Below the pieces are notes generated by a model. That model did no database searches. It saw only the letters and a program-made list of their open reading frames with translations, and had not been told where the DNA came from. Made by a program: the position numbers and the translations under genes. A stretch of DNA of 64,000 nucleotides from Fluviirhizobium alvei (GTDB lineage: Bacteria > Pseudomonadota > Alphaproteobacteria > Rhizobiales > Rhizobiaceae). Location: assembly GCF_030551875.1 (NCBI RefSeq), contig NZ_JAUOZU010000008.1:297757-361756 (forward strand), read 5' to 3'. This document shows, piece after piece, positions 1 through 8,801 of the stretch (position 1 is its first letter; every line of letters begins with the position of its first letter).

Positions 1-864
1 CGGATCCCAGTTCCGCAGGCCTTCGGTATAGTGCCACATCCGGTCGGAATTGATGATGGCGCCACCGGCGGCTTCCGTGATGGCCAGCATGCGGCCATCG
101 ACATGGGCCGGAACGCCGGCGACCATGAAACCAGGCGGCTTGCCCAGACGTTCGACCGGCCAGTTCCTGCGCACCAGATCATGGTTGCCGCCGATGCCAC
201 CGGAAGCAACGATCACGGCACCGGCAGAAAGATCAAAGGCGCCGATCACATCGCGGCTGCTCTTCTGGCCCCGCGCGACCGGATCCGCCTTGAGGATCGA
301 ACCCGTCGCACCGGTGACCGTGCCGTTCGTCACGGTCAAGCCGTCGACCTGATGGCGAAAACGGAACTCGACCCGGCCGTTGGCTTCATGATCTTTTAGC
401 CGGCGAATGAATGGGGCCAACACCCCCGGGCCCGTGCCCCAGGTGACGTGGAAGCGCGGTACCGAATTGCCATGGCCGCTGGCCAGCGCGCCGCCGCGTT
501 CGGCCCAGCCAACCACCGGGAACCAACGCATGCCTTGCTGGTGCAGCCAGCTACGTTTCTCACCGGCTGCAAAATCGAGATAGGCTTCGGCCCAGAGGCG
601 TGGCCAATGATCCTCGGCACGGTCGAAGGCGGCCGATCCCATCCAGTCCTGGCGGGCAAGCGCCAGAGTATCGCGGATGCGCATGCGCCGCTGCTCGGGA
701 CTGTCGACAAAGAAAAGTCCGCCCAGCGACCAGAAGGCCTGGCCGCCGAGATTCTGCTCGCCTTCCTGGTCGAGCACGATGACTTTCAGATTTCGGTCGG
801 CAGCTTCTGCTGCTGCCACGAGGCCGGCCAGTCCGCCGCCGATGACGAGAACATCACAATCCAC
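1..864 (-). CDS. FAD-binding dehydrogenase (fumarate reductase/3-ketosteroid dehydrogenase-like), cut by window edge
   Basis: Flavoprotein of the succinate dehydrogenase/fumarate reductase/KstD superfamily; the exact substrate is unknown. The 288 codons seen form the N-terminal half of a protein that is usually about 550 residues, and the reading frame leaves the window at base 1. A dinucleotide-binding GGGLAGL motif lies at residues 9-15, followed by a GGQAFWSLGGLFFVDS stretch and an ASGGIGGNH segment typical of predicted oxidoreductases of this group. The start is read as GTG at 864 because GGAGG sits 8 bases upstream; TTG at 870 is too close to it. It lies downstream of suhB on the same strand, separated by an 11-bp hairpin, so it is probably transcribed on its own. 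Confidence 0.8.
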   Translation of the reverse strand, partial: MDCDVLVIGGGLAGLVAAAEAADRNLKVIVLDQEGEQNLGGQAFWSLGGLFFVDSPEQRRMRIRDTLALARQDWMGSAAFDRAEDHWPRLWAEAYLDFAAGEKRSWLHQQGMRWFPVVGWAERGGALASGHGNSVPRFHVTWGTGPGVLAPFIRRLKDHEANGRVEFRFRHQVDGLTVTNGTVTGATGSILKADPVARGQKSSRDVIGAFDLSAGAVIVASGGIGGNHDLVRRNWPVERLGKPPGFMVAGVPAHVDGRMLAITEAAGGAIINSDRMWHYTEGLRNWDP

Positions 865-950
865 CAGCAATTCCTCCCATTTCCGCAACCATTTTATGGA
901 AGCGGATTGGGAAGGCAATCACTCGATATGCGAAATTATGACTGATGCTC

Positions 951-975
951 ATATTGCGGGGAGGCCCCGCAATAT
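951..975. terminator. 11-bp perfect inverted repeat between suhB and the flavoprotein gene
   Basis: ATATTGCGGGG (951-961) pairs perfectly with CCCCGCAATAT (965-975) around a 3-base loop. It sits just past the suhB stop on the minus strand. No T-run follows, so it could be a weak intrinsic terminator or an mRNA 3' stabilising hairpin. Confidence 0.5.
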
Positions 976-999
976 GGATCCGGCCGATCGGGCCTTCTG

Positions 1000-1803
1000 T
1001 CAGGCCTTGGGAATCGGACGGTTGGCGACGTCGAGAAGTGCTTTATGGGTATGTTCGTTGCCGGCGAGAATGGAGCCGGACTCCAGAATGTCGGTGCCGC
1101 CGCTGAGATTGGAGACGAAACCGCCCGCCTCGCGGATCATCACGATGCCGGCCGCGATATCCCAGGCTGACAGGCCTTCTTCCCAGAAACCGTCCATCCG
1201 GCCTGCGGCAACATAGGCGAGGTCGAGTGCCGCGCTGCCCATGCGGCGGACGCCGGCAACTTCGCCCATCACATGGCGAAGCTGGATCAGATATTTGCCG
1301 TGCTGGCCGCGGCCGAGATGCGGGATTCCGGTGCCGATCACGCAATCGGACAGGCTACGGCGCGAGGAAACGCGCAGACGACGGTCGTTCACATAGGCGC
1401 CGCCGCCCTTTTCTGCAGTGTAGAGTTCATCCGTCGCCGGATTGTAGATGACGCCGGCAACCATCTCGCCATTGCGCTCGAGGCCGATCGAAACCGCGAA
1501 CATCGGAATGCCATGCAGGAAGTTTGTGGTGCCATCGAGCGGGTCGACGATCCAGCGATGCGCACCGTCGGTGCCCTTGATCTCGCCTTCGGTTTCCTCG
1601 CCGAGATAGCCATAGGTCGGACGGGCCTTCATGAGCTCATCCTTGACGATCTTTTCCGATTTCCGATCGGCCTGCGACACGTAATCGCCGGGGCCTTTCA
1701 GCGAGACCTGCAGGTTCTGCACTTCGCCGAAATCGCGAGCGAGCGACTTGCCGGCCTTCAGCGCTGCCTGGACCATGACATTCAAGAGGGCGGAACGGGC
1801 CAT
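1000..1803 (-). CDS. suhB: Inositol-1-monophosphatase family protein
   Basis: Mg-dependent phosphatase of the inositol monophosphatase fold, 267 residues, the usual length. The metal-site motifs are intact: GEE at 68-70, WIVDPLDGTTN at 84-94 and WDIAAG at 214-219. In bacteria SuhB hydrolyses inositol-1-phosphate and related sugar phosphates and has also been linked to rRNA transcription; which role matters here cannot be read from the sequence. I chose ATG 1803 (MARSALLN) over the in-frame codon at 1836 because AAGGA lies a suitable distance upstream and homologues begin there. It is downstream of the Sel1-repeat gene with about 150 bases between. Confidence 0.93.
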   Translation of the reverse strand: MARSALLNVMVQAALKAGKSLARDFGEVQNLQVSLKGPGDYVSQADRKSEKIVKDELMKARPTYGYLGEETEGEIKGTDGAHRWIVDPLDGTTNFLHGIPMFAVSIGLERNGEMVAGVIYNPATDELYTAEKGGGAYVNDRRLRVSSRRSLSDCVIGTGIPHLGRGQHGKYLIQLRHVMGEVAGVRRMGSAALDLAYVAAGRMDGFWEEGLSAWDIAAGIVMIREAGGFVSNLSGGTDILESGSILAGNEHTHKALLDVANRPIPKA

Positions 1804-1952
1804 CGGCGGAAATCCTTCAAAGTGAAGCGGCCCCAAGCGGGGCCGTGAGCGTAGTTACGGGACCTCAGGGGTCCGGAAGCGATGTTTGGCCGCTCAAGAC
1901 CATAAAAATGGGCATTTTTCAAGCCAATTCGACGATCGGACGCCGCAACGGC

Positions 1953-3068
1953 TCACCTTGCCAGAAAGGCGTCCGCCCTTTTGATCGCTTCCTGCTGCTG
2001 TTCGTCATTGATGCCGAGGAAGAAATCCTCGAGATCGAGGTCCGCATAGCCGGCGCGGCGCGACAGGACATACCACTTGGCGGCTTCGACCGGATCGGGT
2101 CGGGTGCCGATCGCGTTGACATAGAGATGGGCCACCTTGTTCTGTGCGGCGATATTGCCGCGAATGGCAGCGCGCAACATCCAGCGGAAACCTTCTTCGT
2201 AGTTGCGATCGCCGCCGATGCCATTCACCAGCCAGACGCCCATATCGTAGAGCGCCGTGTCGAAGCCGGCGAGGGCGGCTCTTTGCAGCCAATAGCGCGC
2301 CTGCTCCCGCTTTTCAGGCGGTAGGATCAGGCTGGAATAGAGCTGCGAGAGCGCATATTGCGCATCTGGAACGCCCTGTTTGGCCGATTTTTCGTACCAG
2401 GGGAGTGCATCCAACAGACCCTTTTCGCCCGGGCTCGCGGCGACGAGAACCTGGGCAAGGTTGAACTGGGCTTCCTTGTTGCCGCCTTCGGCGGCCTTGC
2501 GCATCAGTTCGTCGGCGCGTTTCATGTCGCGCTTGACCTGTTTGCCTTCCATCAGCATCAGGGCGAAGCGGTATTGCGCGTTGGGGTCTCCGCCATTGGC
2601 CGCCTGCTCGAACCAGAAGGACGCATCGGTGGGATTGCGCCTTGTACCAAGCCCGTTCATCATCAGTTCGGCGACAAGTGTTTGCGAAGCCACATCGCCT
2701 TTCTGCGCATCCGGCAACGCCAGATCGAGCGCTGTCTTGTAGAAACCGCGCTGGTAAGCACCAAAGGCGCGCTGCACCTTGCCGAGAAACGGCTTTTCCG
2801 GGGGTAGATCAGGAAGCTCGGCGCCCATGCGGGCATAAAGGTCAAGCCCGGCATTCGATTCGTTGATGAGGCTTTCGCCGGGACGGGCGAATTTGGGCGT
2901 CTTGCCCTTCTCCACGGCCTGCATCAGGCGACCGCGCTTGACCACCGATTGCGGGCTGTCCGAGGCTGTCTCGTCTGCAATCGCCGCAGTCCCGCAGGCA
3001 AACAGCCCCGTCAGGCAGGCTGCCGACAGCAGGGCGAAGATGCGGATGCGGCGATCGATGATTGTCAT
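1953..3068 (-). CDS. Sel1-repeat (TPR-like) exported protein
   Basis: 371 residues. The N-terminus has a hydrophobic export segment (about 9-30); LFAC at 22-25 fits a lipobox, while AIA-D near 30-31 would fit signal peptidase I, so the mature form is uncertain. From about residue 115 to 350 the protein is a series of Sel1-like alpha-alpha repeats recognisable by recurring A-x-x-x-G and W-(F/Y)-x-x-A-A elements. Such solenoids act as protein-protein scaffolds in the envelope; no catalytic residues are seen. It overlaps no neighbour: the ThiE-like gene ends 9 bases upstream on the same strand, so the two are probably co-transcribed. Confidence 0.85.
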   Translation of the reverse strand: MTIIDRRIRIFALLSAACLTGLFACGTAAIADETASDSPQSVVKRGRLMQAVEKGKTPKFARPGESLINESNAGLDLYARMGAELPDLPPEKPFLGKVQRAFGAYQRGFYKTALDLALPDAQKGDVASQTLVAELMMNGLGTRRNPTDASFWFEQAANGGDPNAQYRFALMLMEGKQVKRDMKRADELMRKAAEGGNKEAQFNLAQVLVAASPGEKGLLDALPWYEKSAKQGVPDAQYALSQLYSSLILPPEKREQARYWLQRAALAGFDTALYDMGVWLVNGIGGDRNYEEGFRWMLRAAIRGNIAAQNKVAHLYVNAIGTRPDPVEAAKWYVLSRRAGYADLDLEDFFLGINDEQQQEAIKRADAFLAR

Positions 3069-3077
3069 GACGGCCTG

Positions 3078-3731
3078 TTAAGCGTCAAAGCGTGGCGCTT
3101 TTTCGTCAAGCAGGGCATTAATTTCCTGCACGATCGCACCAGCGCGCTCGGGCTCGGAAAAGACTGCCAGCCTGAGGGCGGCAAATTCGGCTCCCGACTG
3201 CGCAATCGTGAGTGCCGATGCCGGATCGGTCCCGCCCATCACGATACAGGGAATCTCGACCATGGAGGCCCACCATTCGCCAAGCGCGACATTCTTGGGA
3301 TGTGCCTCCGGCTTGATATCGCCATCGATCTTGCCAAAGAAGATATAGTCGGGCTGCAACTCGCCGATCTCGAGCGCCTTGTGGCGATCCTGTGCATTGC
3401 CGCCGCCGACAATGAGCTTGGGAACGTGTTTTTCAATCGCATCGGCCAGTTCTTCGTTGTTGCCGGCAATATGCAGACCATCGGCACGGGTGCGACCGGC
3501 GACGCGGCTGTCGCCTGAAATCAGAGCCGCAGCTCCGGCGTCCTGGATCACAGGAACCAGCTTTTCAGCGCGTTTCTGGAACTGCGAATCATCGTGGCCA
3601 TATTGAGGAATGATCACGGAGGCCACGTCACCGCCGCGCAAGGCATCACCGACCCAACGCGTGATCTCTTCTGGCTCACCGACATCCGGCAGGATCAGGA
3701 CCAGGCGGCATCGCTTTTCAATTCTAGACAT
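3078..3731 (-). CDS. Thiamine phosphate synthase-like (ThiE/TenI) protein
   Basis: 217-residue TIM-barrel protein of the ThiE/TenI family. Family marks are SGDSRVAGRTRADGLHIAG at about 72-90, the YIFFGKI segment at 129-135 and MGGTDP at 165-170. The pyrophosphate/thiazole-phosphate contacts diverge from true ThiE: the usual GP-(I/V)-(F/Y)-x-T-x-T-K segment is replaced. A TenI-like or altered role is therefore possible, and no other thiamine gene is present here. The frame stays open upstream to an ATG at 3929, but the extra 66 residues do not look like the family, so I start at ATG 3731 (MSRIEKRC). Confidence 0.8.
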   Translation of the reverse strand: MSRIEKRCRLVLILPDVGEPEEITRWVGDALRGGDVASVIIPQYGHDDSQFQKRAEKLVPVIQDAGAAALISGDSRVAGRTRADGLHIAGNNEELADAIEKHVPKLIVGGGNAQDRHKALEIGELQPDYIFFGKIDGDIKPEAHPKNVALGEWWASMVEIPCIVMGGTDPASALTIAQSGAEFAALRLAVFSEPERAGAIVQEINALLDEKAPRFDA

Positions 3732-4018
3732 GGTGGTTCCGCCCAATCCTCTTGTGCCGGCAGGCTTGTCACGCAGCGCAGCGGTTCCGGCGACCGTCTG
3801 CCTCTGTCTCCGATAGACCGGGACGAGGCCTGGATCAACCGTGCCATTCGAATCACGCCCGAAATCCGTTCCGGTCAGACGAATTCCGGTGAAGCTGGCC
3901 ATCTCCGGGATGTCCAGTCGGATTTTCATACTTAAGTTTTATGCGGCATCGCAAAAAAGTGAATTTGCATTGCACAAAAACGCTTGTCGGTTTCACAGTC
4001 CTGTCTTAGCTTCCGGTC

Positions 4019-4276
4019 ATGAGTGCAGATCCTTTTGCCGCGATAGCCGATCCGAACCGCCGCTTTCTCCTTGAGGAGTTGCGACGCTCCCCCCGCACTG
4101 TCAATGAACTGGCGTCGCTGTTGCCAGTCAGCCGACCGGCCGTGTCGCAGCATCTCAAGGCGCTGCTGGATAACAATCTGGTTACGGTGGAAAATCAGGG
4201 GACTCGCAGGATTTACGCGGTCAACCCTCAGGGATTCCAGAAGATCGGCTATTGGCTGGACCAGTTCTGGTCCTGA
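4019..4276 (+). CDS. Short ArsR-family (SdpR-like) winged-helix regulator
   Basis: 85-residue DNA-binding protein made almost only of a winged helix-turn-helix: ALADPNRR-type opening (AIADPNRRFLLEEL), recognition helix SRPAVSQHLKALLD, and a wing with GTRRIYAV. Relatives that regulate SRPBCC/AHSA1 genes normally run on past the LDQFW motif by another 15-25 residues; here the stop follows directly after it. No SRPBCC partner gene is adjacent. It lies divergent from the ThiE-like gene with about 290 bases between. No metal-binding cysteines are seen, so the signal is unknown. Confidence 0.82.
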   Translation: MSADPFAAIADPNRRFLLEELRRSPRTVNELASLLPVSRPAVSQHLKALLDNNLVTVENQGTRRIYAVNPQGFQKIGYWLDQFWS

Positions 4277-4357
4277 ATGGAACGGTCGCCGGCAACGCCC
4301 GGCTCAGCAACGATCGACACAAGAGCCCGAGCGCCGGCGACCCATCCTCACTTATTT

Positions 4358-4534
4358 TCAATGTTCGGTATTGTTACGAAGGCGTTCGATTTCATCCTTC
4401 AGACGAAGCTTCTGTCGCTTGAGTTCGGCGATGAATGTGTCGCCAGTCGAGGGATGTAGCATTGCGTTGTGCAGCTGTTGTTCCAGCGCTCCATGCTTTT
4501 TTTCGAGCGTCGAGATATGAGCCTCAATGGTCAT
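4358..4534 (-). CDS. YdcH/DUF465 family small coiled-coil protein
   Basis: 58-residue helical hairpin protein of the YdcH (DUF465) family, with the features H-x-x-L-E-x-x-L near the start and F-I-A-E-L-K-R-Q-K-L-x-L-K-D-E-I-x-R-L near the end. Function is unknown; the heptads suggest self-association. ATG 4534 (MTIEAHIS) is preferred to the in-frame ATG at 4573 because AAGGAA lies close upstream and the family starts there. A second member of the family is divergent 218 bases away. Confidence 0.85.
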   Translation of the reverse strand: MTIEAHISTLEKKHGALEQQLHNAMLHPSTGDTFIAELKRQKLRLKDEIERLRNNTEH

Positions 4535-4752
4535 AGACGATTCCTTCCCTTCTGCCCACATCCGGCCATCCATCCGCCGGATGTCTCAGGCTGTAACAGG
4601 GGGAGTGTGCCATGATATTAGAGGTTTGCGAAGCTTAAATGTCACGAAAGGAAAACTTCCCGTAAACGGAAATTATGTGATAGGAGCAGGATGATGCGAC
4701 GGCAAGCACATCACGCAGTTGCATGCCGACAGGAGAAGGGGAAAAGTGCCAG

Positions 4753-4956
4753 ATGGCGGATCAGGAACAGGCTGAACTCAGATTGAATGCGGCAAGACTG
4801 CGGCAGGAGCATGAGGATTACGATGCTGCCATCAATGCCATGATTGCCGTTGGCTGTGAGGCGCTCCGGATCCAGCGGATGAAGAAGAAGAAGCTTGCCA
4901 TCAAGGACAAGCTCAGCAAGATCGAAGACCAGATCATTCCCGACATCATCGCCTGA
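4753..4956 (+). CDS. YdcH/DUF465 family small protein
   Basis: 67-residue charged helical protein. The C-terminal part R-M-K-K-K-K-L-x-I-K-D-K-L is the DUF465 signature also seen in its divergent neighbour. ATG 4753 is taken rather than ATG 4723 because the AGGAGAAGGGG sequence falls between them. It ends 10 bases before purE and could be co-transcribed with purEK. Confidence 0.83.
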   Translation: MADQEQAELRLNAARLRQEHEDYDAAINAMIAVGCEALRIQRMKKKKLAIKDKLSKIEDQIIPDIIA

Positions 4957-4966
4957 GGCTGCCGTT

Positions 4967-5461
4967 ATGGATTATCGCAAGCCGCCTGTTGCCATTATCA
5001 TGGGCAGCCAGTCCGACTGGGAAACCATGAAGAATGCGGCCGACACGCTCGATGCACTGGAAGTGCCTTACGAAGCGAGAATCATATCCGCGCACCGCAC
5101 GCCCGACCGGTTGGTGAGTTTCTCCAAGACGGCACGCGACGAAGGGTTTCAGGTGATCATTGCCGGTGCTGGTGGTGCTGCACATCTGCCGGGCATGACG
5201 GCTGCCATGACACCGCTTCCCGTGTTCGGCGTTCCCGTGCAGTCCAAGGCGCTTTCCGGTCAGGACAGCCTGCTTTCGATCGTGCAAATGCCGGCCGGCA
5301 TTCCCGTCGGCACATTGGCGATCGGCCGTGCCGGCGCTGTCAATGCGGCGCTCCTTGCTGCTGCTGTTCTGGCGCTGCATGACGAAGACCTGGCCGACCG
5401 CCTCGACGACTGGCGCGATCAGCAATCCGCTTCGGTTGCCGACTATCCCGTGGATAACTGA
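4967..5461 (+). CDS. purE: N5-carboxyaminoimidazole ribonucleotide mutase, PurE class I
   Basis: 164 residues, normal length. PurE moves the carboxyl group of N5-CAIR to C4 to give CAIR in purine synthesis. The active-site segments are present: GSQSDW at 13-18, SAHRTP at 41-46 and [11 protein letters not shown] at 67-77. The start is ATG 4967 (MDYRKPPV); the in-frame codon further upstream lies inside the DUF465 gene. purK follows after a single base, so both subunits of the two-step carboxylation are made together. Confidence 0.97.
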   Translation: MDYRKPPVAIIMGSQSDWETMKNAADTLDALEVPYEARIISAHRTPDRLVSFSKTARDEGFQVIIAGAGGAAHLPGMTAAMTPLPVFGVPVQSKALSGQDSLLSIVQMPAGIPVGTLAIGRAGAVNAALLAAAVLALHDEDLADRLDDWRDQQSASVADYPVDN

Positions 5462-5462
5462 C

Positions 5463-6527
5463 ATGACCATCAAGACCATCGGCATTATTGGCGGCGGCCA
5501 ACTGGGCCGCATGCTGGCGATTGCCGCAAGCCGCCTGAATTTCCGCACCATTGTGCTTGAACCGCAGGCCGATTGCCCGGCTTCGCAGCTGGCCAATGCG
5601 CAGATCGTCGCGGCCTATGATGATGAAGCTGCACTCGCCGAGCTTGCCCATCTCAGCGACGTCATTACTTACGAATTCGAAAATGTCCCGGTCAGAGCGG
5701 CGCGTTTTCTTGAGGGCCTGAAGCCGGTTCATCCACCGTCCAAGGCGCTGGAAGTTGCGCAGGATCGTATTGTCGAGAAGCGATTCCTGAATGCTGCCGG
5801 CATTATGACGGCGCGCTTTCACGCTATCGACAGCCAGGCAGACCTTGAAGCCGGCCTGGCCGATTTTGGCGGAGAGGGCGTCCTGAAGACCCGACGGCTC
5901 GGTTACGACGGCAAAGGCCAGCGCGTGTTTCGCAAGGGCGATACGGCGGATGGCGCCTTTGCGGCGCTCGGTTCTGTGCCGATGATTCTCGAAAGCTTTG
6001 TGCCGTTTGCCTGTGAAATCTCGGTAATTGCCGCGCGGGCGGTCGATGGCAGCATTGCCTGCTTCGAACCGGCCGAGAATGTCCATCGAAACGGCATTCT
6101 GCACACATCCACCGTGCCCGCCTCGGTGCCGCAGTCTGTGCGCGACGAGGCCCGTTCGGCTGCAGAACGTCTGCTTGCCGCCCTCGACTATGTCGGCGTA
6201 CTCGGCATCGAATTCTTCGTCGGCAAGGATGGCAGCCTGATCGCCAACGAGATCGCACCGCGAGTGCACAATTCCGGCCACTGGACGGAAGCTGCCTGCG
6301 TGATCTCGCAGTTCGAGCAGCATATCCGCGCTGTCGGAGGCCTCCCGCTGGGAGATCCGTCGCATCACAGCGCCTGCGTGATGCAGAATCTGATCGGCGA
6401 TGACATCTTTTCAGTCGAGGAATGGGCGCGGCAAAAGGATGTGCTCATCCATCTCTACGGCAAGACAGAGCCGCGTCCGGGTCGCAAGATGGGCCATGTA
6501 ACACGGCTGACAGGCCGGGTTGGCTGA
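5463..6527 (+). CDS. purK: N5-carboxyaminoimidazole ribonucleotide synthase
   Basis: 354-residue ATP-grasp enzyme that uses ATP and bicarbonate to convert AIR into N5-CAIR. The N-terminal [11 protein letters not shown]ossmann-like motif, the central [12 protein letters not shown] loop and the late [15 protein letters not shown] metal/ATP site are intact. It starts one base after the purE stop (ATG 5463), which suggests translational coupling. The pair PurE class I plus PurK is the normal bacterial arrangement. Confidence 0.97.
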   Translation: MTIKTIGIIGGGQLGRMLAIAASRLNFRTIVLEPQADCPASQLANAQIVAAYDDEAALAELAHLSDVITYEFENVPVRAARFLEGLKPVHPPSKALEVAQDRIVEKRFLNAAGIMTARFHAIDSQADLEAGLADFGGEGVLKTRRLGYDGKGQRVFRKGDTADGAFAALGSVPMILESFVPFACEISVIAARAVDGSIACFEPAENVHRNGILHTSTVPASVPQSVRDEARSAAERLLAALDYVGVLGIEFFVGKDGSLIANEIAPRVHNSGHWTEAACVISQFEQHIRAVGGLPLGDPSHHSACVMQNLIGDDIFSVEEWARQKDVLIHLYGKTEPRPGRKMGHVTRLTGRVG

Positions 6528-6661
6528 GGTCCTTTTCGGTTTCTTCTCGCCTATGGGAAAAACAGTGCGGAAATGGCCGGAGATTCGAACCAATCTTCCC
6601 TTGCAATCGCGCGGATGATTGTGACAGTTTCATTCGCCACAAAAAATTCGGAGTCAGTATC

Positions 6662-7459
6662 ATGATCCTTCGCCGCGGCATGCTTGCCGGTCTTGCTCTT
6701 CTCGCCCTGTCACCCTTTGCCGCCTTTGCGTCCGATCTGCCCGATCTCGGCGGCAAGAAGGTGGTCGTGGTGACCGAGAATGCCTACCCGCCGCTGCAGT
6801 TCGTCGATCCCAAGACCGGCCAGCAGATTGGCTGGGAATATGATGCGATGAACGAAATCGCCAAGCGGCTGAATTTCAAGGTCGAATATCAGAACACCTC
6901 CTGGGATGCGATGATCCAGTCCGTGTCCGATGGCCAGTATAACATCGGCATGACCGGCATCACCATCAAGGAAGACCGCAAGGAAAAGGTCGATTTCTCC
7001 GAACCCTACATGCGCTCCGAGCAGTTCATGCTGGTCCGTGGCGATGAGAGCCGCTTCAGCGATGCCAAGACCTTTGCGGAATTCAAGGATGGTCTCGTTG
7101 GTGCCCAGCCCGGCACGACACCCTTTTACACTGCAGTCTATTCGGTGCTGGATGGCAACGAGCAGAATTCGCGCATCAAGCTGTTTGAGACCTTCGGCGC
7201 CACTGTTCAGGCTCTCAAGGCTGGCGATGTCGACGTGGTTCTGACAGATGGAACCGCCGGCAAGGGATATGTCGATGCGTCTGACGGCGGCCTGAAGCTG
7301 GTCGGTGGGCCTCTCGGCACTGAAGATTTCGGCTTCATCTTCCCCAAGGGCTCGGATCTGGTCGCGCCGATCAACGCGGCAATTGCTTCGATGAAGGCTG
7401 ACGGAACCATCGATGCTCTGAACAAGAAGTGGTTCCTGGACTACAAGATGGGCCAATAG
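6662..7459 (+). CDS. Amino-acid ABC transporter periplasmic binding protein
   Basis: 265 residues with a cleavable signal peptide (about 1-23, ending AFAS). The mature part is a type II solute-binding fold of the polar amino acid (SBP family 3) group: [24 protein letters not shown] and [25 protein letters not shown] segments are recognisable. It delivers an amino acid, not identified, to the permease encoded 18 bases downstream. The start ATG 6662 has GGAG 9 bases upstream; the longer in-frame reading that begins inside purK is rejected because it would bury the signal peptide. Confidence 0.93.
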   Translation: MILRRGMLAGLALLALSPFAAFASDLPDLGGKKVVVVTENAYPPLQFVDPKTGQQIGWEYDAMNEIAKRLNFKVEYQNTSWDAMIQSVSDGQYNIGMTGITIKEDRKEKVDFSEPYMRSEQFMLVRGDESRFSDAKTFAEFKDGLVGAQPGTTPFYTAVYSVLDGNEQNSRIKLFETFGATVQALKAGDVDVVLTDGTAGKGYVDASDGGLKLVGGPLGTEDFGFIFPKGSDLVAPINAAIASMKADGTIDALNKKWFLDYKMGQ

Positions 7460-7477
7460 GGCTTGCGGCCCTAAGCA

Positions 7478-8302
7478 ATGGCCGTGCAACACGGTTCAAA
7501 ACAGTCTTCCGAGGGCGATTTTCCATGGTGGTTGATCGCCCTTATCGCGTTGTTCGCAGGGGTCGGCCTCGCCATCGTTGCGAGCGATCTTTACGTGCAG
7601 GTCTTCAATACCGTCGCGAAGGGCTTGGGAATCACCATCTTCGTGACGCTCGTCGGCTTCGTTCTGGCGACAACGCTCGGGCTGGCGATCGCCCTTCTCG
7701 GCCTGTCGGACTATCTCGTCCTCAGACAGTTCTCCCGCTTCTATGTCGAAGTCATCCGCGGCATTCCGGTCCTGGTGCTGTTGTTCTACATCGCCTTCGT
7801 CGGCGCGCCGGGCTTCGTCTACGCCTATAACGCGGCCATTGCGCCGCTGATCGCGCATGGATATCTGGATGCGCTTCTGGTGCGGGACGTGTCGCTGATG
7901 TGGCGCGCCATCATCGCGCTGATGATTGCCTATTCCGCCTTCATTGCAGAGATTTTCCGTGCGGGTATCCAGTCTGTCGACAAGGGGCAGATCGAGGCGG
8001 CCAAGGCGCTCGGTCTCAGCCGGTTCCAGCGCTTCCGCTTTATCATCTTTCCGCAGGCGCTGCGGGTCATCTTTCCGCCGCTCTCGAACGATTTCGTGGC
8101 AATGGTCAAGGATTCCTCGCTCGTCTCCGTCCTCGGCGTTGCCGATATCACCCAGATGGGCAAGGTCTATGCATCGGGATCGTTTCGCTTCTTCGAGACC
8201 TATTCGATCGTGGCCTATGTCTATCTGGTGCTGACGATCGGCCTCTCGCTCATTCTTCGCCAGGTCGAAAAGCGGATGCGCCAGGCTCCTATGCAACGCT
8301 GA
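7478..8302 (+). CDS. Amino-acid ABC transporter permease
   Basis: 274-residue inner-membrane permease of the HisM/GlnP type. After a polar N-terminus there are five or six hydrophobic spans, and the coupling EAA loop reads Q-I-E-A-A-K-A-L-G-L-S-x-x-Q at about 169-182. It follows the binding protein by 18 bases and ends at a strong hairpin, so the operon has receptor and permease but no ATPase gene. A shared ATP-binding subunit encoded elsewhere is the likely explanation. Confidence 0.93.
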   Translation: MAVQHGSKQSSEGDFPWWLIALIALFAGVGLAIVASDLYVQVFNTVAKGLGITIFVTLVGFVLATTLGLAIALLGLSDYLVLRQFSRFYVEVIRGIPVLVLLFYIAFVGAPGFVYAYNAAIAPLIAHGYLDALLVRDVSLMWRAIIALMIAYSAFIAEIFRAGIQSVDKGQIEAAKALGLSRFQRFRFIIFPQALRVIFPPLSNDFVAMVKDSSLVSVLGVADITQMGKVYASGSFRFFETYSIVAYVYLVLTIGLSLILRQVEKRMRQAPMQR

Positions 8303-8303
8303 A

Positions 8304-8342
8304 AAGACAAGAGCCCGAGCTGGAGGTCTCGGGCCTTGTCTT
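8304..8342. terminator. Two-part hairpin after the ABC permease gene
   Basis: AAGACAAG (8304-8311) pairs with CTTGTCTT (8335-8342) and GCCCGAG (8313-8319) with CTCGGGC (8328-8334), one base bulged, 8-base loop. It starts inside two bases of the permease stop. The next gene is convergent, and read from that side the stem is followed by TTTT, so it may end both transcripts. Confidence 0.7.
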
Positions 8343-8380
8343 GAAGCTTCGGGTCTGGGGATGACCGTGTGCTATCGGTC

Positions 8381-8614
8381 TCAGTTGCAGTACTTGACCT
8401 TCTTGATGTAACGGTTGCCCCAGCGATCGAACCGGACGGTCTTTTTGACGAAGCAGGTCGGGTAGGCGTCAACGATGTAACGCGGTCCGAGATCGACAAC
8501 GATGCCGAAATGGCCATGGTGACGGTGGTGGTGGCGCCAGCCGGCTTCCGAAACGGATGCGAAAGACAGGGTGCCGATGACGGCTGCGGTAGCGGCGATC
8601 AGGAACTTTTTCAT
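8381..8614 (-). CDS. Small secreted histidine-rich protein
   Basis: 77 residues. A clear signal peptide (MKKFLIAATAAVIGTL onward, cleavage probably after SEA, residue 24) is followed by a histidine cluster HHHRHHGH right at the mature N-terminus, then a tyrosine- and lysine-rich segment with two cysteines that could form a disulfide. No family with known function is recognised; metal binding is suggested only by the His cluster. GAGGAG precedes ATG 8614, and the longer in-frame extension to 8824 is rejected because it would hide the signal peptide. Confidence 0.78.
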   Translation of the reverse strand: MKKFLIAATAAVIGTLSFASVSEAGWRHHHRHHGHFGIVVDLGPRYIVDAYPTCFVKKTVRFDRWGNRYIKKVKYCN

Positions 8615-8801
8615 GACATTCTCCTCAGGTTTGCCGGGCGATCCGGGCTGGATCAACGCCCTCTGTTGATGTGTTTGTCCCATATTCGCAGTCCACGCGC
8701 TGTCACTTCGGGAACAGGCGTCCGGCCGGGCTCGAAAAAGTGCCCGGGCTTGACATTTTTCAGTTCGAGGGCCAATCGGAAGCCCTAACGAGGATCGATC
8801 G

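Noticed and set aside
1828..1845. GC-rich 7-bp hairpin (CGGCCCC/GGGGCCG) between the Sel1 gene and suhB
   Set aside because: Short and lacks a T-run; could be chance in high-GC DNA, so not listed as a terminator.
3732..3929. 66-codon in-frame extension of the ThiE-like gene
   Set aside because: The added residues do not resemble the family, and the ATG at 3731 gives the usual length.
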